From contig VGEJ01000165.1 of NCBI GenBank assembly GCA_016869335.1, forward strand, positions 1-6,253: a DNA stretch of 6,253 nt. The letters are read 5' to 3'. The first letter of the stretch is position 1, and each line of letters begins with the position of its first letter. Below are positions 5,621 through 6,253 of this stretch, one piece after another. Origin of the DNA: Alphaproteobacteria bacterium (GTDB lineage Bacteria; Pseudomonadota; Alphaproteobacteria; VGEJ01). Under the pieces are notes generated by a model. It was not told where the DNA came from and did not search any database. It was given only the letters and a program-made list of their open reading frames with translations. Made by a program: the position numbers and the translations under genes.

Positions 5621-6253
5621 TCAGCCCCGCTGCACCGTCGCCTGGCGCGGGAGGCGCCGGCGTTCGCCGCTGAGGAGCGTCCACTCGACGACGCGCTTGG
5701 TCACCTTGCCGAGCGCCTCATCGAAGGCGAGCACGACCTCCGGCATCGCCGTCCCCGAGGCCTGAATAGTCGCCTCGAAGGTCTCCGACGCCACGATCTC
5801 GCGCCGCGGTTGACGGATGAGCTTGGCGTTCAGGCGCACCCGCACCAGCGGCGCGCGATCCGGGTCGGCATACTCGGCCTGAAACTCGCGCAGGTCCGTT
5901 CGCAGCGTGAAATCGGAACGCAGCCCGAAGCCGTCGCGACCGACCGAGACGATCCGCCGGGAGTTCTCGAACGAGTCAACCAGGAGGGTCTGCACCAGGC
6001 GCGGCGCCCGCTCGCTCCACCACGCCGAAGCGAAGTACTTGATCTCGACCGGTGTGGTGCGGAGCGCGATACTCTGGCCCGCGAGCCCACCCGGCGCGCT
6101 CCGCTCCTCGACGACCAGTTGCCACTCGACCGCGGGCAGCCCGGCACTGAAGGTGGTCTTCGGCGTCAGGGTATAGAAGTCCGGCGGCGGCCCGGCCTCG
6201 GGCAGGAGCCCGCCGCACGCCGCGAGCCCGAGCGCCGCCAGCGCGAGCACCGC
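5621..6253 (-). CDS. ABC-type transport auxiliary lipoprotein (PqiC/ABC_trans_aux family), N-terminus cut by the window
   Basis: This is a probable outer-membrane-anchored lipoprotein partner of an MCE/Mla-, Pqi- or Yeb-like ABC lipid transport system. The visible part begins inside the signal peptide (LALAALGLAACGG), with lipobox LAAC and lipidated Cys at 6217-6215. After a Pro-rich linker comes DFYTLTPKTTF, the characteristic opening of this family's domain. It is followed by strands such as IALRTTPVEIKYFASAWWSERAPRLVQTLLVDSFENS and the C-terminal VVLAFDEALGKVTKRVVEWTL. A GTG at 6250-6248 could start translation, but it would leave no basic n-region, so the true start is probably beyond the right edge. 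The visible part is about 210 residues, close to full length. The companion permease, ATPase and MCE genes would be expected upstream, outside the window. It is convergent with phaP and probably unrelated to PHA. Confidence 0.85.
   Translation of the reverse strand, partial: AVLALAALGLAACGGLLPEAGPPPDFYTLTPKTTFSAGLPAVEWQLVVEERSAPGGLAGQSIALRTTPVEIKYFASAWWSERAPRLVQTLLVDSFENSRRIVSVGRDGFGLRSDFTLRTDLREFQAEYADPDRAPLVRVRLNAKLIRQPRREIVASETFEATIQASGTAMPEVVLAFDEALGKVTKRVVEWTLLSGERRRLPRQATVQRG

Overview
The window is a GC-rich bacterial polyhydroxyalkanoate (PHA) storage locus, followed by the end of an unrelated envelope gene. Class I PHA synthase, a PhaR-type regulator, the PhaA/PhaB monomer-supply pair, a small alpha-type phasin and an ABC/MCE-type auxiliary lipoprotein together suggest an alphaproteobacterium, perhaps Rhodospirillales-like. 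That assignment is inference; no phylogenetic marker is present.

Left half, minus strand: a tight operon reads phaR (2888-2322), then an (R)-enoyl-CoA hydratase of the PhaJ/MaoC type (2319-1708), then phaC (1711 to the left edge, lacking only its last few residues). PhaR and the hydratase are 2 nt apart, and the hydratase and phaC overlap by 4 nt (ATGA). Middle: a divergent promoter region of about 150 bp (2889-3036) carries an AT-rich 10-bp tandem repeat and two TGC-N3-GCA inverted repeats that I read as PhaR operators. Right half, plus strand: phaA (3037-4206), phaB (4212-4934) and, behind its own promoter with a near-ideal TTGC-N3-GCAA operator, the phasin gene phaP (5048-5533). A strong GC hairpin (5570-5595) separates phaP from the convergent lipoprotein gene (5621 to the right edge).

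Expected pathway: PhaA condenses two acetyl-CoA, PhaB reduces the product to (R)-3-hydroxybutyryl-CoA, PhaJ draws (R)-hydroxyacyl-CoA from beta-oxidation, PhaC polymerises these monomers, PhaP coats the granule, and PhaR adjusts expression to the amount of polymer.

The notable feature is that two genes of this set are broken as sequenced. phaA has a 1-nt deletion near 3474, an in-frame TAG at 3537-3539 and a second frame change near 4131-4143. phaP has a TAA at codon 68 of 162. The sequence beyond each lesion is still well conserved, and phaC, phaJ, phaR and phaB are intact. This is either very recent inactivation or local sequence error. If it is real, monomer supply would depend on PhaJ or on another thiolase. 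I found no RNA genes, mobile elements, CRISPR arrays or wholly unknown system.
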